Of a DNA stretch of 64,000 nucleotides, positions 52,214-60,048 are shown piece by piece. The position numbers and the translations under genes are program-made. The notes under the pieces were generated by a model. It saw only the letters and a list, made by a program, of their open reading frames with translations. It made no database searches and was not told where the DNA came from. How positions within the stretch are numbered: the first letter of the stretch is position 1; each line of letters begins with the position of its first letter. Source of the DNA: RGIG1681 sp045594425 (lineage in GTDB: Bacteria > Bacillota > Clostridia > Christensenellales > UBA1242); contig JAZNYK010000013.1 in assembly GCA_045594425.1 (NCBI GenBank), positions 127,523-191,522 on the forward strand, given 5' to 3'.

Positions 52214-52972
52214 ATGTTCAATTACAAAGGCAGAGTTGTTGTTGTTACTGGGGCTTCAAGTGGCCTTGGAAAACAAATGGCAATTGCTTATGCACAACAA
52301 GGTGCAGACCTTGCAATTCTTGCAAGACGTGTTGAAAAGTTAGAAGAACTTTCAAAACAAATCAAAAAATTAGGTTCAAAATGTGTAGCAATTAAATGTG
52401 ATGTTACAAACGTTCAAGATATTGAAAACGCTAAAAACATTGTTGCTAAAGAATTTGGCAAGGTTGACGTTCTTGTTAACTGTGCTGGTTCAGCAAAAAA
52501 TAATGGTGTGTTGGCCATGACAGATGAAGAATGGCAATTCACTATTGACACAGACCTTTCAAGTGTGTTTTATGTAACACGTGCATTTGCAGGTATGATG
52601 AAAGAGAAAAAATACGGAAGAATTATCAACATTGCTTCAATGTATGGTTTGGTAGGAAACACTGCAATTGATACAGTTGCATATCATGCATCAAAAGGTG
52701 GTGTTGTTAACTTTACAAGAGCGGTTGCTGCAGAACTTGCAAAATACAATATCACTTGCAATGCAATTTGCCCAGGATATTTTGCAACGGAACTTACTGT
52801 TGACACATTAAACACAGAATCATTTACAAACTATATGAAGGCAACTGTTCCTCTTGGCAGATATGGTAAAGAAGGTGAACTTAATGCGGGTGCTATCTTC
52901 CTTGGAAGTGAAGAAGCAAGTTATGTTACTGGTGTTATTCTTCCAATCGATGGTGGATACACTGCTGTTTAA
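52214..52972 (+). CDS. Short-chain dehydrogenase/reductase
   Basis: 252-residue classical SDR. The cofactor motif TGASSGLGKQ lies near residues 12-21, NCAGSAKN is the NAG region, and the catalytic set is Asn, the Ser in INIASMYG, and YHASK (Tyr and Lys). The C-terminus has the VTGVILPIDGGY signature. It is closest in style to 3-oxoacyl-ACP reductase (FabG) or gluconate 5-dehydrogenase; the substrate is not determined, and no other fatty-acid gene is nearby. GGGAGGAC precedes the ATG. Confidence 0.88.
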   Translation: MFNYKGRVVVVTGASSGLGKQMAIAYAQQGADLAILARRVEKLEELSKQIKKLGSKCVAIKCDVTNVQDIENAKNIVAKEFGKVDVLVNCAGSAKNNGVLAMTDEEWQFTIDTDLSSVFYVTRAFAGMMKEKKYGRIINIASMYGLVGNTAIDTVAYHASKGGVVNFTRAVAAELAKYNITCNAICPGYFATELTVDTLNTESFTNYMKATVPLGRYGKEGELNAGAIFLGSEEASYVTGVILPIDGGYTAV

Positions 52973-52978
52973 CAAAAA

Positions 52979-53010
52979 TAAAAATATAGGCGTTTGCCTA
53001 TATTTTTTTT
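52979..53010. terminator. Bidirectional terminator
   Basis: AATATAGGC / GCCTATATT stem between the SDR gene and the deacetylase-like gene. Confidence 0.82.
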
Positions 53011-53813
53011 GTGCTTAAATTTTTTAAGTTTTCATAAATTTCAGATAAATGAACAATTTTTACACCCATATTTTCAATTAGTGGGGCAGTGTCAACAATG
53101 GCATTTGCAGTATTTTCACCACCTTCTGCACCAACATGACCAATGACAATTGCATAACCTTTTTCAAGTGCAAGGTTTGCACCCTCAATTAGTCTGTTTT
53201 GAACTCCACTATATGTTTTGTTCTTATTTGGCTCTAAAAACACATCACGACCAAGATAAATTGACTTCGTTTCAGTGCAAGCCTTTTCAGTGGCATCTGT
53301 TTCAATTGTTCGACTATCCAAAAAATAAAGACCGTTTTGGTTTGCATAGTTATAAATCGCGGACATTATTTGTTTGTTTTGGCTTACGCCGGAACCAATG
53401 TGAATGTTAAACCCTTTAACGTTTGGCAATGAAGCAAAACAATCTTTTAGTTTTTTTATTGCAGTTTCTGGCGAGTCTGTGTTTTTTATATAGATGGGAC
53501 CATACCAGTCTTCTGGCAAACAAACATGGCTTTCCATTGGCATATGTAAAATAAGTTCATGACCGCCGTTTGTGATTAGTTGTCTGTTGAATTCAGTGTT
53601 GTCAACATTTGGAATAAGTGCACAAGTTAGTGGAACATTTGAACACATTAACTTTTCCACACCACTTTGGTCGTAACTTCCAAAATCATCAATAACAATT
53701 GCAAGCAGTGGTTCAGTTTTTTGTTCTTTTGCATAAGTGGTTTTGAGAGTGCTTGTTTGAGATATGTTTAAAATTAATAAAAATGATACAATTAAAAATA
53801 AAATCTTTTTCAT
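52998..53813 (-). CDS. Divergent polysaccharide deacetylase family protein (exported)
   Basis: 271 residues: signal peptide (MKKILFLIVSFLLILNIS), then a domain of the divergent polysaccharide deacetylase family (DUF610/YibQ-like) with IVIDDFGSYDQSG, LILHMPME, FNIHIGSGVSQ, LDSRT and IVIGHVGAEG. The conserved Asp and His residues suggest a metal-dependent hydrolase acting on cell-wall or surface glycans; activity is not proven for the family. The frame extends to a GTG at 53885, but the signal peptide begins at 53813. No clear ribosome binding site is seen for either start. Divergent from recD2. Confidence 0.8.
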   Translation of the reverse strand: MKKILFLIVSFLLILNISQTSTLKTTYAKEQKTEPLLAIVIDDFGSYDQSGVEKLMCSNVPLTCALIPNVDNTEFNRQLITNGGHELILHMPMESHVCLPEDWYGPIYIKNTDSPETAIKKLKDCFASLPNVKGFNIHIGSGVSQNKQIMSAIYNYANQNGLYFLDSRTIETDATEKACTETKSIYLGRDVFLEPNKNKTYSGVQNRLIEGANLALEKGYAIVIGHVGAEGGENTANAIVDTAPLIENMGVKIVHLSEIYENLKNLSTKKI

Positions 53814-53870
53814 AAGTTTAGTGTTTGCAAAACAAGTCAAATTATTTACGCAATCAAATAAGATTAAAAA

Positions 53871-53898
53871 TTGACTTTTTTGCACTTGGTGGTATAGT
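53871..53898 (+). promoter_or_regulatory. recD2 promoter, predicted leaderless
   Basis: TTGACT (53871-53876), a 16-bp spacer and TATAGT (53893-53898), preceded by TGG (extended -10), then 8 nt to the ATG at 53907. No Shine-Dalgarno sequence is present. Confidence 0.65.
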
Positions 53899-53906
53899 AT
53901 TATTAT

Positions 53907-56132
53907 ATGAAATTAACAGGAACAATCGAAAGTGTGGTTTACAGAAACAGCGAGAATGGTTACACCGTTCTTGATGTTTTTTCGCATGGTGAAATTATCA
54001 CAGTTTCGGGAAAGTTTCCAATAGTTGGCATTGGTGAGGCTTTAGAACTTGAAGGAGAATTTAAAATCAATCCAAGATATGGCGAACAATTTGTTGCTGA
54101 ACACGTTAGGGTTGACAAGCCAAACGATGAAAAAGCCATTGAAAAATATCTTTCTTGCGGACTAATTTCTGGGGTTGGTGAAGTAACAGCCAGAAACATT
54201 GTTAAAAGATTTGGTCAAGAAACCTTAAAAGTGATTGATGAAGAACCTGAAAAACTTGCTAGCATTAAAGGAATCAGCATAAAGAAGGCAAATGAAATTC
54301 ACAATACTTATCAAGATATCAAAAAAATGCAAGAAGCCGTTATGTTTTTACAGAAATATGATATTTCTATAAACATGGCAGTAAAGATTTATAATAAATA
54401 TAAATCAAAAACTGAAGAGGTTTTGCAAAGCAATCCTTATAAATTGGTTGAAGATATTGATGGCATTGGGTTTAAAACGGCAGATAAAATTGCTATCAAA
54501 TTGGGTGTTTCGTTTGATAGTGATGTGAGAATAAAAGCAGGCGTTCTTTTTGCGCTTGGTGAAATAGCAGAAAAACAAGGTTCAACAGTTGCGGGTTTTG
54601 ATGAAGTTAAAGCCACAGCCCTTGAAGTTCTTGAACTTGACGGAACTTACGCAGAGCGTATTGAAGATGCCATTGTTGATTTGGAAATAACTGGTGCTAT
54701 TAAAAAAGTTGTTCATAACGAAACGGATTCACTTGCAATTTCAAAGTATTATTCAATGGAAGATTACATATCAAAAAAACTTGTAAATTTATGCATGAAT
54801 TCAGATGTTGCAAAACTTGGCAGTGATAAAGAAATTGAACAGTATGAGATTTTGAATAACATAAAACTTCACGAAAATCAAAAAGAGGCGGTCCTTGCAG
54901 GAACAAGTGAAGGGGTTGTTGTTATCACGGGGGGTCCAGGAACGGGAAAAACAACCATAATAAAAGGCATTTTAAAAATACTAAAAAATGCAAGGCTTAA
55001 GTGTATGCTTATGGCTCCAACAGGCAGAGCAGCCAAAAGACTTGAAGAACAAACGGGCGAACAAGCAAGCACTATCCATAGAGCACTCGAAGCAAACTTT
55101 GCAAAAAACAGCAGAGGGTTTGTTAAAAACGAAACTAATCCACTTGAAACAGATGTTGTTATTATTGATGAAGTTTCAATGCTTGATGTCTTTTTGATGA
55201 GCAGTTTGCTAAAAGCAATTAATTTTGGAACAAGATTAATTTTGGTGGGTGACAAAGACCAACTTCCTAGTGTTGGTGCGGGAAACGTGTTGGCTGATAT
55301 TATTGCTTCAGATGTTTTTAAAGTTGTTGAACTTACACAAATTTATAGGCAGAGTGAAGATTCAATGATTGCACAAAATGCACATAGAATCAATAACTCT
55401 GAAATGCCAGACTTGAAGGTTAAGTCAAGTGACTTTTTCTATAGTTCAACACATGAGCCGCAACTTGTTGCAAATGAAATTGTTTCATTAATTTCAGAGC
55501 GTATGCCAAAATATTTTAAGGATATAACAAGTGATGATATTCAAGTTATTGCTCCTATGAAGGCTGGTGTTGCCGGTGTTGACAATTTGAATGTGTTAAT
55601 TCAAGAAAAACTTAATCCAAAGTCACCAGAAAAGAAGCAAATTGAACTGCATAAGCGAATTTTTAGGGTTGGCGACAGAGTTATGCAGATTGTTAATAAT
55701 TATGACCGAGAATGGGAAAAATACACCTCGTTTGGATATGCAACTTATGGAAGTGGTGTGTTTAATGGTGACATGGGTTATGTTGATGATATATACACCG
55801 AAATCAATGAAGTTTATGTGACTTTTGATGACGGCAGAAGGGCGTGCTATTCATATGCTGAACTTGAAGAAATTGTGTTATCTTATGCAATAACAATACA
55901 TAAAAGTCAAGGAAGTGAATTTCCTGCAGTTATTATTCCTATCATGGGTGGAAGTCCGCTTTTGATGAATAAAAATCTTTTATACACAGCAGTTACTCGT
56001 GCAAAAAAGATGGTTGTTCTCATAGGAAAATCTTCAAATATTTTCTATATGGTTAACAATAAATCTTCTGCAATAAGAAACACTATGCTTAAAAGTTTGC
56101 TTGAAAAAAATGTTAATATATTAGCAAAATAA
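53907..56132 (+). CDS. recD2: RecD2-type ATP-dependent DNA helicase
   Basis: 5'-3' superfamily IB helicase involved in DNA repair and replication stress in bacteria without RecBC partners. 741 residues: an N-terminal OB-like domain and helix-hairpin-helix repeats (about 70-220), then the motor. Walker A GGPGTGKTT, APTGRAAKRL, VVIIDEVSMLD (motif II), LVGDKDQLPSVG and the late SYAITIHKSQGSEFPAV and YTAVTRAKK motifs are visible. The length is normal for RecD2. The start has no ribosome binding site. Confidence 0.94.
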   Translation: MKLTGTIESVVYRNSENGYTVLDVFSHGEIITVSGKFPIVGIGEALELEGEFKINPRYGEQFVAEHVRVDKPNDEKAIEKYLSCGLISGVGEVTARNIVKRFGQETLKVIDEEPEKLASIKGISIKKANEIHNTYQDIKKMQEAVMFLQKYDISINMAVKIYNKYKSKTEEVLQSNPYKLVEDIDGIGFKTADKIAIKLGVSFDSDVRIKAGVLFALGEIAEKQGSTVAGFDEVKATALEVLELDGTYAERIEDAIVDLEITGAIKKVVHNETDSLAISKYYSMEDYISKKLVNLCMNSDVAKLGSDKEIEQYEILNNIKLHENQKEAVLAGTSEGVVVITGGPGTGKTTIIKGILKILKNARLKCMLMAPTGRAAKRLEEQTGEQASTIHRALEANFAKNSRGFVKNETNPLETDVVIIDEVSMLDVFLMSSLLKAINFGTRLILVGDKDQLPSVGAGNVLADIIASDVFKVVELTQIYRQSEDSMIAQNAHRINNSEMPDLKVKSSDFFYSSTHEPQLVANEIVSLISERMPKYFKDITSDDIQVIAPMKAGVAGVDNLNVLIQEKLNPKSPEKKQIELHKRIFRVGDRVMQIVNNYDREWEKYTSFGYATYGSGVFNGDMGYVDDIYTEINEVYVTFDDGRRACYSYAELEEIVLSYAITIHKSQGSEFPAVIIPIMGGSPLLMNKNLLYTAVTRAKKMVVLIGKSSNIFYMVNNKSSAIRNTMLKSLLEKNVNILAK

Positions 56133-56159
56133 AACACAGGAACTATTCCTGTGTTTTTT
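56130..56159. terminator. Bidirectional terminator
   Basis: AACACAGGAA / TTCCTGTGTT stem with A- and T-tracts between recD2 and the transglutaminase-like gene. Confidence 0.85.
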
Positions 56160-57630
56160 GTTGCATTAATTTTTTTAAGGTGAGTGGTGAATAGGCTTCT
56201 ACCAATAGGTTTGAAACTTGTTCAATTTCGTTAACATCATCAAGTTCATACATAATTGGTGAGAGTGTTTTGAATAATTTTTTATATGTTTCGGCTTCAA
56301 CAGGTTTGGTTTCTCTTCTGAAAAACAAGAAAATATCATAATATTTATCAGGGTTGCCTTCAGGGTGTGTTTCAGCCACTGTTTGCATATATGAAAGCAA
56401 TATTGATTCGTCATCTAAATTTTGAATGCTTTCAGCAACCAGTTCTTTTGCTCTTTGTTTTGATGTTAATTCAACAAGTTTTGTTATGTCATCAGTCATA
56501 TAAGGCAAAATGTCAAATTTAGAGTTATTGTCGTGGATGGTTACTTGTTTCATAAAATATGACGCAATAACCTCTGGGGTGAGTCCAATAAATTTTTCTC
56601 CGTTTTCAATGTGTTCCTTTGGTTCAGGAGTATTATCAATATGTTCACAAACTCTAGAAAATGTTTGCTGTTTTATGGCGTTTAGGTCAAGTTCATGTGT
56701 GTTTGGATTAAGATATCCTTTGTTTGCGCTATAAAACACAGGAATGTCCTTAAACAATGCAGTTATGTTCGGAATTTCCACACGAGTTTTTGGTTTATGG
56801 TCGGCATCTTCACCTTGAGGCATTGTGTCGAGTGAAACGTGTGGGAAAATTTCTGTATATTCCTTGTGTGTAAAGAGCATATGATTGAAGTTTATGTTGT
56901 GCTCAAAACACCAATTTTCTTGATGTTCAGGTGAAACAGAATCCCATGTTGGGTCTGAATAAAACACACCTTGCACTTTATATTTGGGGTCTTTTATGTT
57001 CACTATGCAATTTGCGTGCCATTCCCATTTTGATTCTTCTTCATTTTTAACTTGAACTGAACAAAGTCTGTATGTGCAAGGAATTCCAACACGTTCACAA
57101 AGAGCAGCAAGGGCGTTTGCAAAACCAGCACAAACAATATAATCATCTGTAAGCACGCTTATCAGGTTTCTAGAAATAGATGAGTTTTGCTTGTTTTCAT
57201 CTTCTTTTTTATAAAACCTGTTTGAAACAAGGCTGTATGCGAGTGTGTATTTTTCAAGAGGGGAAATTGGCTTGCCATCGATTGTTGTGCCATTGATAAA
57301 ATTTTCCCATTCATTAAGTTTTTTGCTTGCTTCAATTGCTTGTTCAATTGTGAAATCTTCATCAAAAGTAATGTCTTTGCCGTGTTTAAACCTCACAAGG
57401 TTAACGTTTTCAGCCAAAACTGAAAGTTCGTCATTGTTGTATAAAACATTGCTGCTTATTGTTGAACTATTAACAAAGTCACTTGTTTTTATAGTTATCT
57501 TTGCGTCAGGAAACTTTTTAAGCAAAATTTCAAGAAGTTTGCCATCCAATGAAACTTCTTTTGAGATAAAAAGTTCTTTTGTGTCAGAACTTAACACGTT
57601 TAATGGTGTTTCTTTTGTTATGATAATCAT
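56143..57630 (-). CDS. Cytosolic transglutaminase-like protein
   Basis: 495 residues without a signal peptide. Residues about 120-235 resemble a transglutaminase/cysteine-protease core: C167 in IVCAGFANALAALCE, H205 in EWHANCIV and D226 in YSDPTWD form a complete catalytic triad. The N-terminal 110 residues and C-terminal 250 residues are unrecognised, and the C-terminus is helical. Catalysis could be peptide hydrolysis or amide transfer; the target is unknown. GAGGTG precedes the ATG. Unlike the exported protein at 15805, this copy keeps its cysteine. Confidence 0.68.
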   Translation of the reverse strand: MIIITKETPLNVLSSDTKELFISKEVSLDGKLLEILLKKFPDAKITIKTSDFVNSSTISSNVLYNNDELSVLAENVNLVRFKHGKDITFDEDFTIEQAIEASKKLNEWENFINGTTIDGKPISPLEKYTLAYSLVSNRFYKKEDENKQNSSISRNLISVLTDDYIVCAGFANALAALCERVGIPCTYRLCSVQVKNEEESKWEWHANCIVNIKDPKYKVQGVFYSDPTWDSVSPEHQENWCFEHNINFNHMLFTHKEYTEIFPHVSLDTMPQGEDADHKPKTRVEIPNITALFKDIPVFYSANKGYLNPNTHELDLNAIKQQTFSRVCEHIDNTPEPKEHIENGEKFIGLTPEVIASYFMKQVTIHDNNSKFDILPYMTDDITKLVELTSKQRAKELVAESIQNLDDESILLSYMQTVAETHPEGNPDKYYDIFLFFRRETKPVEAETYKKLFKTLSPIMYELDDVNEIEQVSNLLVEAYSPLTLKKLMQQKTQE

Positions 57631-57699
57631 AATTCACCTCTGCTTTTATTATAGCATATTTCATGTTTGTTTTCAATACAATTTAACAAAGGGGTTTTT

Positions 57700-57975
57700 A
57701 TGGACGAAAAAAACAATATTATTACTCAAGAAATTATAAATATTTTTGCAAGAGAAAAAATTGAGGTTGTGGGGGTGACGGAAGTTATCAGCAGCACAGA
57801 TAAAGAAGTGTATGCAAAAATAAACGGAAGCATCATGCATATTTTGGGTGAAAAATTAACAATTTTAAAACTTGTTCCAGAAGAAAAACTGCTTTTGGTT
57901 ACTGGAAAGGTTAATGGTGTTTTGTTTTCTTCAAAACAAACAAAAAAATCATTTTTTGGCAAGGTTTTTAAATAA
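57700..57975 (+). CDS. yabP: YabP-like sporulation protein
   Basis: 91-residue protein fitting the YabP/YqfC family: KIEVVGVTEVISSTDKEVY, IMHILGEKLTILKL and LLLVTGKVNGVLFS are the conserved beta-strand blocks. In Bacillus yabP is transcribed in the mother cell and works with YabQ in spore coat/cortex formation. The ATG at 57700 follows AAAGGGG; the frame from 57667 is not supported. yabQ-like and divIC-like genes follow without a gap, the order known from Bacillus. Confidence 0.75.
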   Translation: MDEKNNIITQEIINIFAREKIEVVGVTEVISSTDKEVYAKINGSIMHILGEKLTILKLVPEEKLLLVTGKVNGVLFSSKQTKKSFFGKVFK

Positions 57976-58334
57976 TGTTTTTAAAAAATCATTTAATAAA
58001 TTTGTTTTGCAAATATTTGTGGTGGGGTCTTGCACTTGGATTGGTTTACATTTTTTGCAGGCTGGTCATGAAAATGTCAAAACGTAATGTTTATGTTTGC
58101 AATATAGTATCGTTTTGTTTTTGGATGATATTTGGAGTAATTTTTTCACTTTTGTGTATAAATTATTACGGTTATCAAGTGTGTTGGTTTGGGTTTTTTG
58201 GAATGTTTTTAGGACTGGGCTTGGTGAAAATTAGTATCGATTTTTTCTTTACAAGTTTTGCTAGGTTATTATATAATAAGTTCAGAAATTGGAAAGGTAG
58301 GGCTCGCAAAAATGGAGAATTACGGTCAAGTTAA
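57975..58334 (+). CDS. yabQ: YabQ-like sporulation membrane protein
   Basis: 119-residue membrane protein with about three helices (LWWGLALGLVYIFCRL, a central hydrophobic run, and FGFFGMFLGLGLVKI), then a basic cytosolic end. Position between yabP and divIC and the hydrophobic pattern fit YabQ, needed for spore cortex in Bacillus. It is shorter than Bacillus YabQ. It overlaps yabP by 1 nt at TAATG, and divIC starts inside its end (23-nt overlap). Confidence 0.68.
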   Translation: MFLKNHLINLFCKYLWWGLALGLVYIFCRLVMKMSKRNVYVCNIVSFCFWMIFGVIFSLLCINYYGYQVCWFGFFGMFLGLGLVKISIDFFFTSFARLLYNKFRNWKGRARKNGELRSS

Positions 58335-58593
58335 AAAGTTTCAAGCAATAGTTGTTTCTTGTATGCTATTTTTTGTGGCACTTGTGGGTGTTGCAATTGT
58401 TTCGTTTGTTTCTCTTGGAAAAACAAGACGTGAAAACGCAAGATATGATGAACTTATTGCAAGTCTAAAAAAAGAAGAACAAGCCCTTGCTTCAGACATT
58501 GACCACGTGTCAAGTGACGAATATTTAGAAGAAAAGGCAAGAAATGAACTTGGCATGATTAAAGAAGGTGAGGTTCTTTATATTTTTGAATAA
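58312..58593 (+). CDS. divIC: DivIC/FtsB-family septum formation initiator
   Basis: 93-residue bitopic protein: short cytosolic N-terminus, one transmembrane helix (about 10-34), an extracytoplasmic coiled coil (TRRENARYDELIASLKKEEQ) and the conserved end DEYLEEKARNELGMIKEGE. DivIC bridges FtsL and DivIB in the divisome. AGGG stands before the ATG within yabQ. Completes the yabP-yabQ-divIC block. Confidence 0.85.
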   Translation: MENYGQVKKFQAIVVSCMLFFVALVGVAIVSFVSLGKTRRENARYDELIASLKKEEQALASDIDHVSSDEYLEEKARNELGMIKEGEVLYIFE

Positions 58594-58608
58594 TTTTTGA
58601 GGGCTGAC

Positions 58609-58884
58609 ATGGAAAAGGAAGAATTAAAATTAGAAATTGAAAAGATTCAAGAACGCAACAAACGTGTGGAACTTGATAAAAAATGGGAAACTTCTTGGAC
58701 AAGAAGGCTTTGCATTTGTGCGCTTACATACATTGTTGTTATTTTGTATTCATATATCACATCAAAAACTAATAACATATTTTTAAGTTCGCTTGTGCCT
58801 GTTATTGGTTTCACTCTTTCAACCTTATCACTAAAAGGTGTTAGACGCCTTTGGGAAAAAAGTGTGATAAAAAAAGCAAATTAA
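58609..58884 (+). CDS. Small two-helix membrane protein
   Basis: 91 residues: charged coiled N-terminus (about 1-30), then two hydrophobic helices (about 33-50 and 58-75) with a basic end. Not recognised. GAGGG precedes the ATG by 5 nt. Lies 15 bp after divIC on the same strand, so probably the same transcript. Confidence 0.6.
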   Translation: MEKEELKLEIEKIQERNKRVELDKKWETSWTRRLCICALTYIVVILYSYITSKTNNIFLSSLVPVIGFTLSTLSLKGVRRLWEKSVIKKAN

Positions 58885-58897
58885 GTGGGGTTTACTA

Positions 58898-59479
58898 ATG
58901 AAAATTGGTATAGACATTGATGGCGTTGTTTTAAATTTTGAAAGAGAGTTGCAAACATATGCAGAAATTTATAACTTTTTAGAATTAAAAAAAGGTGGCG
59001 TCAAAAATAGATATGCTCATTACATAAAAGAACGTTATGATTGGTCTGATGAAGAAAGGCTTGCGTTCTTTGATAAATATTGTTTAGAGTTATCAAAAAA
59101 AGTTGCTTTTATGCCAGGCGCTGTTGATGTTTTGAAGATGCTTCAAAAAGAAGGACATGAAATTGTTGTAATCACTGCTCGAGGTGGGCTTATTCCACAA
59201 ATGAAAGAAACTGCTCTCAAAAAGTTTGAAGAAGCAGATTTAACATTTGATAAATACTTTTGGAAACAACACGAAAAAGAACTCACAGCAAAGCAAGAAT
59301 CACTCGATTTTATGATTGATGATAATTTAGAAAATTGTGAAAAAATTGCAAGTGTTGGGGTTAAAGCCCTTTATTTTAGAGATGTAAACATGAAAGTTAG
59401 TGAAAACAATCCAATGATTGTTGAAGTTAACAATTGGGGTGAAATTTATAGAATCATTAAAGAAGCCGCTAAAAATTAA
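58898..59479 (+). CDS. HAD-superfamily 5'-nucleotidase-like protein
   Basis: 193 residues. HAD motif I IDIDGVVLNFE at the N-terminus, motif II VITARGG, and motif IV FMIDDNLENC. The layout matches the NT5C-like (5'-deoxynucleotidase) group that removes phosphate from nucleoside monophosphates. Substrate not proven. It lies 13 bp after the small membrane-protein gene, with GTGGGG before the ATG. No terminator is evident before the tRNA promoter. Confidence 0.78.
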   Translation: MKIGIDIDGVVLNFERELQTYAEIYNFLELKKGGVKNRYAHYIKERYDWSDEERLAFFDKYCLELSKKVAFMPGAVDVLKMLQKEGHEIVVITARGGLIPQMKETALKKFEEADLTFDKYFWKQHEKELTAKQESLDFMIDDNLENCEKIASVGVKALYFRDVNMKVSENNPMIVEVNNWGEIYRIIKEAAKN

Positions 59480-59534
59480 ATGACAAATAAAAACAAAAAA
59501 ATTTTAAAAAATAACAAAAAAATGTGTCAGGGTA

Positions 59535-59566
59535 TTGACATATTTTTTTTTGTAGTGTAATATAAT
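59535..59566 (+). promoter_or_regulatory. Promoter of tRNA-fMet
   Basis: TTGACA (59535-59540) and, after 17 bp, TAATAT, which overlaps TATAAT (59561-59566). About 28-30 bp before the mature tRNA. Confidence 0.75.
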
Positions 59567-59593
59567 TATGTTGTAAGCAAAACAATATAATAT

Positions 59594-59669
59594 CGCGGGG
59601 TAGAGCAGTTGGCAGCTCGTTGGGCTCATAACCCAAAGGTCGGAGGTTCGAGTCCTCCCCCCGCAACCA
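59594..59669 (+). tRNA. Initiator tRNA-fMet (CAT)
   Basis: Anticodon loop CTCATAA. Initiator marks are visible: an unpaired C1-A72 end on the acceptor stem (CGCGGGG against CCCCGCA) and three G-C pairs (GGG/CCC) at the base of the anticodon stem. The T-loop is TTCGAGT. CCA is encoded. An antisense ORF across it is spurious. Confidence 0.95.
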
Positions 59670-59674
59670 ATTTC

Positions 59675-59703
59675 AACCTAAATCGAATTGATTTAGGTTT
59701 TTT
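59675..59703 (+). terminator. Terminator of tRNA-fMet
   Basis: AACCTAAATC / GATTTAGGTT perfect 10-bp stem with a GAATT loop and T-tract. Confidence 0.9.
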
Positions 59704-59720
59704 ATTGCTTGAATTTTATT

Positions 59721-59750
59721 TTTAACTCATTTTAACTCATTATAAATCAT
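59721..59750. repeat. Three 10-bp phased direct repeats
   Basis: TTTAACTCAT twice in tandem (59721-59740), then the variant TATAAATCAT (59741-59750), directly downstream of the tRNA terminator. The period equals one helical turn. Possibly a protein-binding site or an old integration junction. Confidence 0.5.
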
Positions 59751-59807
59751 TTGTAAAACCTGATAAAATCAGCATTAAGAAAATTACAAACAAAATTAAA
59801 ATATCCA

Positions 59808-59943
59808 TTGACAATGATTGGATTAAGATATAAAATTGTGTCAAAGAGAACCAATTATGGAGGGATTGGTGTTAGATTATTGATTGTTTTATAAACTTTA
59901 AAATAAAAACAGCACCAACTCTTTCTTGTTAGTGCTGTTTTCT
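59808..59943 (+). ncRNA. Candidate small RNA (orphan promoter and terminator)
   Basis: A near-consensus promoter, TTGACA (59808-59813) / 17 bp / TAAAAT (59831-59836), and an intrinsic terminator (AAAACAGCAC / GTGCTGTTTT, 59905-59943) enclose about 100 nt with no ORF of more than 4 codons after the strong GGAGGG. The RNA would start near 59843. It contains a hairpin with ACCAAT / ATTGGT arms whose loop displays TATGGAGGG. A GGA-bearing loop could bind a CsrA-type protein or an anti-Shine-Dalgarno; this is inference. Confidence 0.5.
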
Positions 59944-60048
59944 TTAGCAAAACTTATGTTATGCTGTTAATATGACAAAAACAATATAACATACAAACTT
60001 GTCGTCGTAAAGGGTTTTGCGAAAATTTTTAAAGGAGTATTTTTGATT

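Noticed and set aside
53814..53885. N-terminal extension of the deacetylase-like protein to the GTG at 53885
   Set aside because: The added residues are not signal-peptide-like, while a clean signal peptide begins at 53813; the lack of a clear ribosome binding site leaves some doubt.
59469..59666. Minus-strand ORF across tRNA-fMet
   Set aside because: It is the antisense reading of the tRNA (EDSNLRPLG-type), not a gene.
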